A stretch of 64,000 bases of DNA, from the NCBI GenBank assembly GCA_013396655.1, contig WBMV01004760.1:688046-752045 (forward strand). The letters are read 5' to 3'. A program made the translations under genes and the position numbers. The notes under the pieces are model-generated. The model made no database searches. It had not been told where the DNA came from and saw only the letters and a list, made by a program, of their open reading frames with translations. Origin of the DNA: Campylorhamphus procurvoides (taxonomy: Eukaryota; Chordata; Aves; Passeriformes; Dendrocolaptidae). Numbering within the stretch: position 1 is the stretch's first letter; each line of letters starts with the position of its first letter. This document shows positions 40,581 through 52,226 of the stretch, in pieces.

Positions 40581-43539
40581 TAAGTGACATGTGATGGGTG
40601 AGGGGATAGTTCTGTGAATGGGGAGTTACTATTTGAGTGACATTTCTCTTTAGGGCTCTGAAAAATTGCCATGCTCATCGTAAACTGCCTTCCTGGGGGA
40701 ATTCCTGCGGACAGATTGCGGGTTGATATTTTTGCTCCATCATGTGATCATTCCTGGCTTATCATGTGTGAGTAATGGAGTCCAGTTGTCAGACATTTTG
40801 TTGTCCCTCAGGCCTCCCTTGACTGGCCTGTGGGTTGCCCTATCCTGGACAGACTCATAAGCGCTTCAGTTCTGTTCCTATTGACTGGTCTCTTCCTGAA
40901 ATGACCCTTCGAAGCAGAGTTTAATTACTTTATTTTTAATTATTTTATTTATTATTACCCTCATGGTAGGCTTGCTTGCTTGTATTCATTCCATTGTCTG
41001 AAACAATTAACTTAGTCAGCTGTTTGTAGTCCTTCTCTGTTTGTTCTCCAGTACTTCCCCCATGGCTCTGAAGAAATTTGAGTAATGACATAACTACCAG
41101 TTGCTATATCAAGTATTAATTTTTTTCATCATAACAGCAATCTGCAGATGGATGTGCCACAGCTAAAACTTGGTGCTTTCATGACAGACACACTTGACTT
41201 TCTTTAAGGTTATTTATGTAGTTGTTATTGCACTCTATACAATAGGAAATAATTTTAGTTCCTATATAGGTAGCATATCCATGCCACTGTGACTTCTGTA
41301 GATGTGCCAAGCCAATAAAATATTACATAAATAGCTTTACACTAAAAATGCCATAGAATTAAATAAACAGGGAAATACTGTCTGCATTAAGAGAAGGTAC
41401 ATCTTTCTTGGGCATTCAGTACTCACATGTTAAAAGTCACTGGACTAAATATATCAAATTTCTTTGGTGCAGAAGCTATACCTTATCTGTTAGATGAATA
41501 TTTATCTTGCTGCTTATTAATATTATTTAGCTTGTGTCAAACCTTGATAAGAAACTGTATTTTTTGAGGTTTCCCACATACAACTATCCAAGTTCTTTCA
41601 TACAATGCCATTTTCACTCTAATAAATCTTACTTGCCATTTCATAACATGTAAGCACATTGTAGGGTGTGGAAAAACTCTTATATACGTAAACTACCTGT
41701 TTGCAGTAAAACTTTACACACACCATGTGAATCCCTGCTGCTTTGGGGCATATTCTAAGGGAGAAGCATTTCTAACTTTAATAATATATTGGGATTATGG
41801 ATTAAAAGCAGCGGGGAAGTAGCTTTGTGCAGTGTAACCTAACGAGTGTGCTAAGAATCAGCTTTTGGCAAGAAAACTCCCAGTTTGCCCTCTCTCCCAG
41901 AAGCTGACCTGGTGGATGAAATAGTAGATGTGTGTATGATTCTAGGCATGCCTTCTCCAAAGATCAACATTTGTACACACTTTAGTCACCTTTTATACGC
42001 AGTGCTATTGACATTAAGCAGAGAGGCCAGTCTGACAGCGCTGTGCTTTAACGCCAGCTAAAGAGTTGCTCTGCTCCACTTGCATGGTTTATCTAAAAAG
42101 ACTCAACACTGAAATCACACAGCATAATTGTTTTCAGTCTATAAGAGTTCTCTTCCAGATACAATATCCTGTAGGACAATTGAGTGTCCTCCTGAAATCA
42201 ACGTATGTCCAAAAGCTAATTCAATTATGTTTCTTTTAGACTTCTGAAAACATCAGGTTGAGCTCTGTAATTTATCAATATATTATATCTAAATTTCCTT
42301 TCACTTGCAGAACTATAAAACACCTTCCACACTTCTTTTGTAATTAGGTTTGGACAATAGCAAACAAGTGTAAGAGCAGAGCTAAGGCCACCAGCTGTTT
42401 AAAAAAGTCAGAGACTTGCTCAAATGAAGCTTGGTTGCAAAAGAGAGAAAACTAGTAAGATATGTCAATGAAATAACTAATATTCAAAACAAATGAAAAA
42501 AATAAAAACAGCCTTTTTTTTTAATCTGAATTTTATCTGAATAAAACTAAACCTCATGTATTCTTAGCACAGCTCTTAACAGGAGAATGAAAATATTTTA
42601 AACCCTACTTTTTGTAATCTCTGTAAGGATTTTGATTTCAAATTCTGAAATGGCATCCCATTTGATAATTGTGCAGGTGTGTTCCCATGGAGCTCCAAGC
42701 CCTTCCATGCCGTGCCAGTGCACCTGGTAGTTTGTGTCAGACTGCCACTGCATTGCTGGTTGATGTCATTGGGCCCCATTTGTCTAGTCCTGTGTGAGTT
42801 TTGAAAAACCAACCTGGAATTTATATTCTGCTTAATATTCTGTCAAATCCTTATTATGTTTATTTTAAAGCTTTTTAGCATAAATATGGTTACTCTTTTC
42901 TTCTCTAAGAATATCCAAAGTTGTGAGACACAACATGTGTCTCATTTCTTTGTTTGGAAAGTTCCAGGAGCATCAGCCTCCATGACTATACTGGTTTTGT
43001 CAGACTTGTTTCTTGGGTTTAAAAACTGTGATGGAAGAAGTAAGAGGTGAGGAATTTGTCTATGGATGACAAATGGGGTGGGAAGAGCATAGAGGGGAGG
43101 GTGACAGAGTTTATTTCCATGTCTTGCAAAGCTCAGTATGACACTCTGCTAAGTCTCTTTGCTTTTGTGAAGAACACCTTTGTAATGAAACTTTTGAGAC
43201 AGTTGTACACTGGACAAATTCTATTAGAAACAGATAAACAAGGTATTTACAAACCATATTGCAGGGCACTGTCGGCAGTTCTTAAAGCAGTGGGTCCACA
43301 TGACTGGTGCTGGACCTCCTGTAGGTGTGTAATTGAATTAGTCCTGAGGTTCTCTGGTGCAGGATCCTGGGATGCCTGGCACTCACCCTTCAGTCCCTCT
43401 GCAAGGTGCTGACAATCCAGTAGTGTAAAAAGCTGAAGTCTCCAGCCTGAGTCAAAAGAGCTGCTAAGTGCATATTTGTGTGTACAAATCCAGGATTTTA
43501 TCTGTTTTCCCTCATCTCTGTGAATGCGCCCTCATAGTC

Positions 43540-43587
43540 CAGAATAAATTAATAGGAAAGTGACAGAATAAATTCATAGGAAAGCCA
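43540..43587 (+). repeat. 24-bp imperfect tandem duplication
   Basis: cagaataaattaataggaaa (from 43540) is repeated as cagaataaattcataggaaa (from 43564). Confidence 0.8.
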
Positions 43588-44860
43588 CAAAGAGAAAGTT
43601 TAAGGATTAGAGCCTTTCCTTTCTTGCAATCTCATGCTTAATCTTTAGGGAAAACCCCCACATATTATTTTTATTAAATTAATCTTCACCAAACTGAAGA
43701 TAACAGAAATTTATATGGTGTGTAACTTGGAAGGGGGAAGAAAAGCAAGAAAACACCCCATTTTCTTAAAAGAAAATAAAGTACCTTTGAAAACAACTGG
43801 GTGGATTCTGCCACTGACTGACTTATTATCAAAATGGATTCAGCTGTAATGGAAGAATGTAATAGTTTGTTAAATTTACAAAAATGTCTATAATGGTTAA
43901 TATTTTAATATTAAAGTAGAAGAATAAGAAAAGAGAAGGAATTATTTTCTTTTACTATGTAAAATTCATAGATGATCTCTGTGTACTAACACAAGATTAG
44001 GTTTTAGATTAAAGTAGTATGGCATTTTTGTATAGGTACTGATACTTGAAAAAGTCAGGGAAATCCCAAACTCTTGTATTTATCACCAATATTGCTACAA
44101 AATCAAGTATCAGCTCTCTAAAGGGAGTAGCACAAACAATACTAACCCTGACTGCTGGAAAGGTGCCAGCTCTTCGTCATCCTGCAGAAATATATTCTAC
44201 TTGAATGGGAAAACATGCAATTGTCCCTCCCCCTTCTCATTGCCACAAACTGGAAAAGTATTATGTTAGCCTGAGTTGTGCTGAGCCGAATCCAATCTGG
44301 AATTAAGAATGCTCCAGGGCATTTTTAATAAACTGTCATTCATTTGAACTCTAACCTGCTTTAATTTGCAGAATCTGGTAACACAGATGTATACTTCAGC
44401 CACATTCATTTCTTTTTCTTTTCTTATCTTGGTGTGAAATGCTGCTGCTAGCACTTGAAAATGGGAAGTTGCAGAACAAAGAGAAAAGTGTTCATTTAAA
44501 ATAGACTCAAAACTAAGGAATAGTCACAGTAGTTTAGTTTGCTGAGTATCTGCCATTCTGAAATATAAACTTAAATCTAGTGCAGATTTTAATGAAATCC
44601 TCAAAGTGCTGAGGTCAGTTCAGCTTTCTAAAAGTATGAAAAAAATAATGGCTTTTATTAGGAAGTACAAAGGATAAACTGAGGCTGTTGCCTTGCGAAG
44701 GGGAAGAAAACCCAATTAACAATGAATTCAGGGCAGCAAACCCTCCTGAGCTGCAGACCGTGTGTTCTCTGAGGTTCTCACGGCAAACTTTTTCAAAACC
44801 TATGTTCTTATGAATTCAAAAACTCAGGGGGGCGTGTGTGATTGGAAGCAGTTAGACTAG

Positions 44861-44946
44861 GAGATACAGCTGGGCAAAGTGATGAGGATAAGAGATGTAG
44901 CTGGGGAACATGATGAAGCTAACAGATAGAGCTGGGAAGGTGAACA
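44861..44946 (+). repeat. 31-bp minisatellite, almost three imperfect copies
   Basis: Units begin at 44861 (gagatacagctgggcaaagt), 44892 (gagatgtagctggggaacat) and 44923 (cagatagagctgggaaggtg). Each has an agat(a/g)(c/t/g)agctggg core followed by a purine-rich stretch. It abuts a GC-richer segment to the right (44950-45110). Confidence 0.85.
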
Positions 44947-47200
44947 GGCTTCCAGGTGGGAAGAACCTGGCTGGGAGGGATCTGCCCTGGGCTGCCTCCT
45001 CTTCTGCCTGGCAGTGCTGTTGGGCAGGGCCTGGGTCCCTGCCTGGGCACCAGCTGGGGTAGGTTATGGACCAGACCCAAAAGAACAGACCAGAACCAGC
45101 CACTTTGGGTGGCTTGCCTGCATTTCTGTGCCCATAAGTGCTGTAAGGATGCAGGAATGGTAAGAGTTGGGTTCAGTGGGCTTCAGTTTGGGAGGATGAG
45201 CAGCTACATGGTCATGAATACAAACTTTATCTCGATCTTGGTGTGGAATGATAAGAAAAGTGTGCAAATGTGGTGCTTGGTCATTGATGAACTGATACTT
45301 CTATAGTTCAGTATCTGGAGAGTGGAAAAACTAAAAATAAACTTTTAGGTAGGACCTTTCCTTGGTAGAGGAAAGGGCTTCTGGACTCACAGCATTCTGT
45401 GATGGAATGCCCCTAAATGCAGCAAACATGGCATTTGGCACAGGTCAGAAAGTTAAAATTTTTCACTAGTAGTCCTGGATTCATTTCCATTTCTTACAAT
45501 GGGACCAAGAGATAGTAAATCAACATGAAACTTTTTTTTTGCTATCATTTTAAATCTGAAAGAAGAGAATCTTTGTTTACACTAAGAATTTGGTTCATTT
45601 TCTACAATGTTTTTTTTCACCCCTAGACTTATTTAGATAATACTAAATAAGGGTTTAAAGTTAATTTTCCATTGTAGCACATCTGCTACAGCTGTATAAT
45701 TAATATGCTAAGGTGATTGTATGTGAAACTTCAGCATACACTGATTTGCGCTTTATGGTAGTTGATTTTTAAAAAAGCCACCCATTTCTTGTGTCCATGC
45801 TGGCCAGTTGAATTCTGCTGTAGGTGTTGGTGGGACAGTTAACTAGGAAAACATGCAACTGTGAACTTGGGTCATATTCAAAAATGAAGGAAAAACTGGC
45901 TGGCAAATACTGAGTTGAAAGTGTAAATGGAAGTATAACTTTCAAGTCTACACGTGTTAACGATTTGTGGTTTGAAAAAGTTTTCATATTTAAGTTTTTA
46001 AAGTTTTTTTTCCCCCTCTCTCTTTTAAACTTTGATCTCTTTTGTCTGGTAATATGAGTGTGTTATTAATAGACATTAACAAATCCACAGCTTTGTTTTC
46101 TACAAGACTTTAATTCACTTAAATGTTTTGAAATGTAAATGATGTGATATATCAGAACTTAGGTGAGGATTCAGTCAATCATCAGCTTGGGTGCTAAATT
46201 CAGCTGAAAAGGAGTGCAATGATACCAAAGATGTGGAAGTGCTGCTGTTCTGCCTTTGTACACTCTCATCTGCCAAACAAATCTGCAAGTGTGGAGTGAC
46301 TCGGTGTTTGCAGAGACTGTCTCAGAGCTGGAGTCTCTGTGAATGAATGACTTTGCAGTCTTGAATCCTTACTACAGTTTGCATTAATGTGTGGTGCCTG
46401 TAATTAACTAATAGACTGGAGGCTCATCAGAAACTGGATACAGTTTTTAAAAGATAAAAGGGCAAGCCTAAGAAATAGTCAGGTAGAAATATCATGTTAT
46501 GTTTTAGTAGTTGAGGCTTGTCCTTGTTGGAGACAGCATGGGTTTATGTTCTTGTACTAAATCAGAAGGTGAAGTCCCTGGTTTTTTATTAGAAACTGAG
46601 TCTTTTAAAAAACCAAATGTCTCTTTTTTGTTTGTTAATTTAAGTGCAAATTAAGCTTTTTTCTTTTTTCTTTATTTATCTCAAATATATTTTCTCTTTG
46701 CTGCTTCTACTGTAATTTTAAAAAGATACATGAAGTCTTCATCTTTCTTCATGTTTTACTTTAGTGGAATCTTGCACCTGCAGAGACTCTGCTGTGTGAT
46801 GTGCACACCTTGTTCTTTTGTTCATACCACTATTATACTGGTTTTACTTGCTGAGTGGAAGGTTGAACATCAGTAGTTTCATTGCTATTGGTAATTCTTA
46901 TTCTGCATTCATGAAATACAAATACATGGATTGTCCTGAATGCTTTTATATCTAATATGTATCTATATCTGCATGTAAAATTTCTGAAATTGCTCTTATG
47001 AGATACCACTGCGTTGAATTTAAATAATAGAAATGGTGTAGGAAATATTTCTAAATTGTGTCTGTATGTGGCAGTGGCCCAGTTTGAACAGGTTTCTGAT
47101 GGTTTGTGGTAGTTCTGTTTTGTGTAAGTGTTGTTTAATACGCAATGGATTAATAGAAATATTAAGATTTTTTGTGTGTGTGTTTAAAGACCACTGTTGT

Positions 47201-47223
47201 TACTTTTTTTTTTTTCCAAACAG
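47201..47223 (+). promoter_or_regulatory. ERC2: Strong decoy 3' splice site before the second ERC2 exon
   Basis: A 13-nt T run followed by ccaaacag (AG at 47222-47223) is a better-looking acceptor than the true one 134 nt downstream. If used, the phase-0 reading frame would enter tta aga tag, giving a stop at 47230-47232. The true start at 47358 is chosen because the family match begins exactly there. Whether the decoy is used is unknown. Confidence 0.5.
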
Positions 47224-47357
47224 TTAAGATAGGAAGAGATTTGAACAACCACTTACATAAAATAATTCCTTTAGTGTGTTTTTCCCCCCTGTGTTTATAT
47301 GGATTTAAGATGTACTTGTTGCAAAGAATATGGAGCCTAAAAAGTCCTCTCTCTCAG

Positions 47358-47518
47358 GTAGAAGAACTGATGAATGCACTGGAAAAGACTAGACAGGAAT
47401 TAGATTCTACCAAAGCCCGTCTTGCCTCAACACAGCAGTCTTTGGCTGAAAAAGAAGCACATCTGGCTAACCTGAGAATAGAGCGAAGGAAACAGCTTGA
47501 AGAAATTCTAGAAATGAA
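47358..47518 (+). CDS. ERC2: ERC2 coding exon (coiled-coil segment), 161 nt
   Basis: This internal exon of ERC2 starts in phase 0 after the acceptor tcctctctctcag and encodes 53 codons plus two bases. The translation begins VEELMNALEKTRQELDSTKA, continues through RLASTQQSLAEKEAHLANLR and ends EEILEM. It matches the C-terminal half of the ERC2 coiled coil. ERC1 instead has a VEELLMAMEKVKQELESMKA-like sequence, so the paralogue call is firm. The donor is gaa|gtaagt (47519), in phase 2. The next exon, expected to start with the QEALLAAISEKDANIALLEL segment, was not found in the window. The frame is open upstream to 47172 in intron sequence, but without any family similarity. The encoded segment belongs to the self-associating part of the protein. 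The C-terminal RIM-binding tail lies beyond the window. Confidence 0.95.
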
Positions 47519-48906
47519 GTAAGTACTTTGATTTCTCTAATTTCCAGAAAAAAAAATAAAATAACTACTACTGCTGTAAGGGACGGCTTTATGGGGCTTT
47601 TTAATTTTTTTTCTATACATGTATTTAAGTCTGAATCTAGGACTTATAATAGTTGTGAGACTGTTAAATTCATTTTAATGCATGGAAATGCAAAAGGTTT
47701 CATTTTAGAAGTCCTCAACATGAGATAAATTTTTGAAAGTGTTGGTTATTACATGCAAATAAAAATATCAGCACTGTATAAATCAGTGAGAAGCTGAGGA
47801 TCTAAAGCCCTATCTCTCAGTGGGAATTCTATGCTGGATTTTCTGCTAGTGTCGGATTCAAGAAAAGGGGCTTATTAACTTTATATTGATGGTGCAAAGT
47901 TTATTGAGTTGACTTGGTTAAAAACCCTCCCAAACAAACAAAAACGTACTTGCATACACTTTATATTGTACAGGATGAAAAAGGAACATAGGCATATAAT
48001 TTAAATCTAACTTCCTCTGCACAATAAAGGTAAATATCTGTAATTATGTGCATTAAAACTCTGATAAGATCTTTAAAATTGGCAAAAAGAGTGAACCTGC
48101 TATGACTTGGCTGGACTGGTAAGTGTTTAGTTAACATTCAACAAAGAATATTCACAGTTATAATTTTGTAACTGTTTTATTGGGGGAGGAAGCCAGATAT
48201 AACTACGGCTGGGTTGTTACAGTTATCCTTACATTGTAAAGCAAGGGAAGTAATGAGAGAAAATGGTTTTCATAATGTTATTGTAAATAAGACAAAGTGG
48301 AAATGGTTATGTTTACTAGAGGTTTGTAAAATTAGTTTCTAAGAGTGGCTGCCATGTAATATACATGCAGAAATACTGTAAGGGAAGCACAGATTTTTCC
48401 AGTCATATCTAAAGTGTTTCTGGGTTTGACTTTAATGGGTCTATATCTATACAGAAAAATGGAACCACGTGCAAATTAGAGTAGTATGTGATATTATATT
48501 CTATAATAGATATACTATTTTAATTTTCTGATGTTCTATATACATACTAATTCACCTGTTGTAACTGAGATGCTCAGTGCGAGTAATTTATTTTCTCTAT
48601 AATGTTTTGGCCTGTTTCCTTAAGTGCATGCTTGTTTTTTTGTCCTAATGATAAGTTTTTTTCAAAATCATAATTCACAATTATTGAGCAACATAGAGGA
48701 AAAAATCCTTAATTCTGTTAATGTGACTTTTTTGATTGGGTACACAAAATCATTGGAGAGGAAATCAGAGACATCTGTTTCTTGTGGTGAGATGGAAAGA
48801 ACAGAATATGGCTGTGAGATGTCAGGGTGGCTTTGCTGATCTAGGAGATAGAAAATAGAGTTAATGAACAAAAAACTCCTATATAAATACATTTGTTAGA
48901 TGCATC

Positions 48907-49200
48907 AATTAATAGATACACTGGTTGAGAAGCTCAGCATGACCCGGCCATGTGCACTTGCAGCACAGAAAGCCAATTGTGTCCTTGGCTGCATCAGGGA
49001 AAGGGCTGGAGCCCCTCTGCTATGGACATGGCTGAGAGAGCTGAGGCTGTTCTGCCTGGAGAGGAGAAGTCTCCAGGGAGACCTTAGAGCCCCTTCCAGT
49101 ATCTGAAAATGGTACAAGACAGATGGTGAAGAACTTTTTACAAGGGCATGTAGGCACAGGATGGGAGGAAATAGCTTCAAACTGATGGAGGATTGTTATT
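48907..49200 (+). mobile_element. CR1 LINE fragment with internal deletion
   Basis: The plus-strand frame from 48900 reads CALAAQKANCVLGCI, the CR1 ORF2 C-terminal motif, and soon after LRELRLFCLERRSLQGDL, the motif that normally lies several tens of codons further on. The intervening LYSALVRPHLEYC and LERVQRRATK segments are missing, so the copy has an internal deletion. The tail (gaactttttacaagggcatg, then the segment before cttcaaactgatggag) matches the next CR1 segment, and the copy then breaks off without the usual terminal repeat. It is inactive. The three small open frames here on both strands are derived from it. Confidence 0.9.
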
Positions 49201-49999
49201 AGCAAATCTATTTTAGAAATAATTCAGATATTTCATTAAAGTAGTTTAATTTTTGAAATTGCTCATGTAAATAAGTGAAGGACCAAAAAACTTCATGAAA
49301 CTCTTGCATTATGACAGAATATACTCAATATTGCTCTTTAAAAAATGACTAAGGTCTTCACAAAAGCAGATTGTAGAAGCTAGCTAAGACCCAAACATGC
49401 AGAGAGAGAATAATGGTAATTCTGTGTTGTAGTAATATACTAAAAGAATGTTTCTTATCTCTGACATTTTATGATAATTTAATAATTAGAAGCATTGACC
49501 ATAATTCCTATTTATCATTCTTAAAAATTCACTATTGAGGGATTACAGTTTTTGGCTGCTAGCTTCCAGTGAAATAGGCATGACCTGTGTGTTTGAGAAC
49601 CTTCATGATGATTTCCTATGTTTATGTTGTGTTCAAGTTCCAACCATAACTCTGCATTGTAGGCCCATCTGGCTGACATTGTCAAGATCCATCTTAACTT
49701 ACTGGCCACACTTTTAGATAACTCCTTCAATTGTCATTACATGTTCCTGTGGACATTCAGTTATTTAAGGAAGTTCAGAATAAAACTGGACAGCAGCTTA
49801 ATATTGTTCATATCTGCTTGGTCTTTTTGAACTGGAAACAAGATAAGTGACCATTAAATGAAAGGTAGGGTTATTCTTACCTTGATGCCAATTTGTGGAA
49901 AAAATGAGATTTATTTTAAAGACTTCAAAAGTAACACATTTGAAGATGATGCATTTGAATGTTATATTCTGAATGTGTGTGGGTTCAGTTTGTTTGTTT

Positions 50000-50027
50000 C
50001 CCCCGCCCCCCCCCTCCCTCCCTCCCC
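50000..50027 (+). repeat. C-rich tract (G-quadruplex-capable on the minus strand)
   Basis: Five C, a G, nine C, then ccctccctccc-type blocks. The complementary strand has at least four runs of three or more G with one-base spacers, matching the usual G4 pattern. It is on the template strand of ERC2. Confidence 0.85.
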
Positions 50028-52210
50028 AAAATGTCTATTAAAAATATTACTATATTAGTTCTGGAGGGAATATTTTTGTTATGGTCATGTTATTTTAGCA
50101 GTGCACACATAACTCATCCTGACATTAATGGAAGTTACACATACATGTTAACAGGAAAATGCAACGTGTTCAAATCCATCATTATGCCTAATTGTCTTGT
50201 TGCTTTGTGCTCTTTCTATCTCTGAGCATAATAATTTTTTTTTTATTTTTTAATGTGATAGTTTAAAAGATTCTGCATTGCATTGTGTGACAAAAGGCAT
50301 GTTAATGTGGTTTTTTAAAACATATTTATCATCCATAAAAATATTTCAGTTGGCCTGAACTTAAAATTTGGTAGTTAGAAATACATCCCAAGTCTACTTT
50401 TTCCAGACATTGTTTTTGTTTTCTGAGAGTCCGCAAGTAGGAGCACAGCCTACTGAGAGCTTCACAAGGCTTGCCTAGAAAAGCTTATTCATTTTGTAAT
50501 CTGAAGAGTTTGAGGACAGGAGAAGTTTGTGGGCTGTGATGTGGTGGAGGTTTGCTCAGATGTTTCAGAAATGCCATATTTGTGGAGCATACTTTCATGA
50601 CCACAGGCTGTCCACAATGCTTTCATACAGATCTCCTTTCCTATGTGGTGGTTCCTTCCAAAAGTCATAAACCTGCTTGTAACAAAATTAGCTGTCTGTA
50701 TAGATAGATAAATGAGTATTTGTATAATACTAAAATTGACTTCTATGTATGTATGTGAAATAAATGCTTGCCCTCATGGAAAGTGGGTTTTACTCTATGG
50801 GACATATCATCTTTTTAGAAATGGTCAAAATTATTTTCCCTTTGGAAGATATAAAGTTTGACCTGGTGAGCCAATAGTCATAAAAGAAAGTCTCATGGCA
50901 TGTGAGGGAAAAGATATAAAAATTGTCACCCTTTTTGTTAGTTCAAGTTTTAAATGATATGCATTTTATCTTTGAGCTGCAACCACTAAAATTAAAAACA
51001 AAACAAAACTCAAAGACCCTGAGTCCCTACCTCCAACTTTGTTATCAAAACTTGGGGTTTTCTTGGTTGAACATCCTTAAATGAACTTTGTGGTGTTTAC
51101 TGTATTTACTGTTTAAATAGAAAGTTAAAAGAAAAATATATTTCATTGTGGGTTTACATTAATTTGGTGATCTTTCACTGACTGAGTTACATGTGGCAAA
51201 CACTGTACTTACTGAGTGACTGTGTGATTAATCCCCAAAAAGACTGAACTCCATGTTTTAACTTGAAGATCTGAGAATCTTTAATTTTTGAGATTCAACA
51301 GTTAATTACTGTTTCCTTTAGCTGTCAACTCAGTGCACTCAGTGCTCCGAAGCTTTGAGTAGCCTGAATGAAACTCTTGCCAAGAGTTTGAAAGGCAATT
51401 TCCTTGCCTTTAATAGAGTTCATGCCATCACCTGTGGGTATTGCTAAATCAGTCTTGTTGGAAGTGACTCTGCCCTGAAATTCACTACAAATTTCCAGAA
51501 GAAAATATATTTTCCCTTATGTGGAATAAATCACGTTACTTAATAATGAAGCATTAAAGATCTTCTAATAAAATAATCAGCTACTAATCTTTTTATTCAA
51601 TAATAAAAAAGAACATTGCTGTACTGTCAAAAAATATATATTTTAAATTTTGCAGTCAATTTTTCTTACAGTGACAGTATGGAATTAAATATCCCTTCTT
51701 TTGTTTAAGTATGCTCACCATTTTTTCCCAGAAAATAATAACTGGATATTGCTTATCTCTAGTTTTCAGTAGGTTGACTTACTAAGAGGCACCTGTGTGA
51801 GTGAGGCATTCAGTCCCAGCAGCTGCCACTCTGTGCAGAGGTGCTGGACACCCACTGCCCTTTTATCTGCTGGGTTAGGGGTTCAGCTGCTCTGCCACAC
51901 AGGGAGAGGGCACTGGTATTTGCCACTAGATGCCAGTCTTGGGTGCAAGACCATGGTCTGGAGCTGTGTGATTCAACAAATTGAGGGCAAGCAGGAAACT
52001 TGTCCTCTTGGGAGGAGAATGTCTGTCCATTTGTCTGTCACCTGCTCTGACCGGTCCCCTCTCACCTTGCAGTGCAAGAACTTGAAGTGTGGAAAAGCAT
52101 ACAAAAGTCTTCAAGTGGACTTTTGAGGATGTTGCAGGGATGAAGAGAGTCTTTGAATGGATTCTGGAAGTCAGGGGTCACAGCCTAAGGGAAAGACTGT
52201 GTAAAATGTT

Positions 52211-52226
52211 AAAAAAAAAAAAAAAA
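52211..52226 (+). repeat. Poly-A run, possible retroposition tail
   Basis: Sixteen A follow a GC-moderate segment (about 51790-52205) that differs in texture from its neighbours. I could not find a matching target-site duplication or identify a parent transcript. Confidence 0.6.

Larger units (their letters stand above)
14593..47357 (+). other. ERC2: Complete ERC2 intron, 32,765 nt, phase 0
   Basis: The intron runs from the donor gtgagt at 14593 to the acceptor ctctctcag ending at 47357. It joins HLQ to VEELMNAL without changing frame. ERC1 is known to carry an optional exon of about 44 codons at this position. I did not see an equivalent here, though a short diverged exon could be missed by eye. 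The contents I can name are listed separately: CR1-type fragments near 25.0, 32.0 and 34.2-34.5 kb, tandem duplications, a TTTTA tract with the window's only N, and a GC-richer patch near 40.2-40.6 kb. The rest is unremarkable AT-rich intron. Confidence 0.85.

Noticed and set aside
47172..47522. 116-codon open frame considered as a stand-alone gene or extended exon
   Set aside because: The family match begins at 47358 after a good acceptor and ends at the gtaagt donor. The upstream 62 codons have no similarity.
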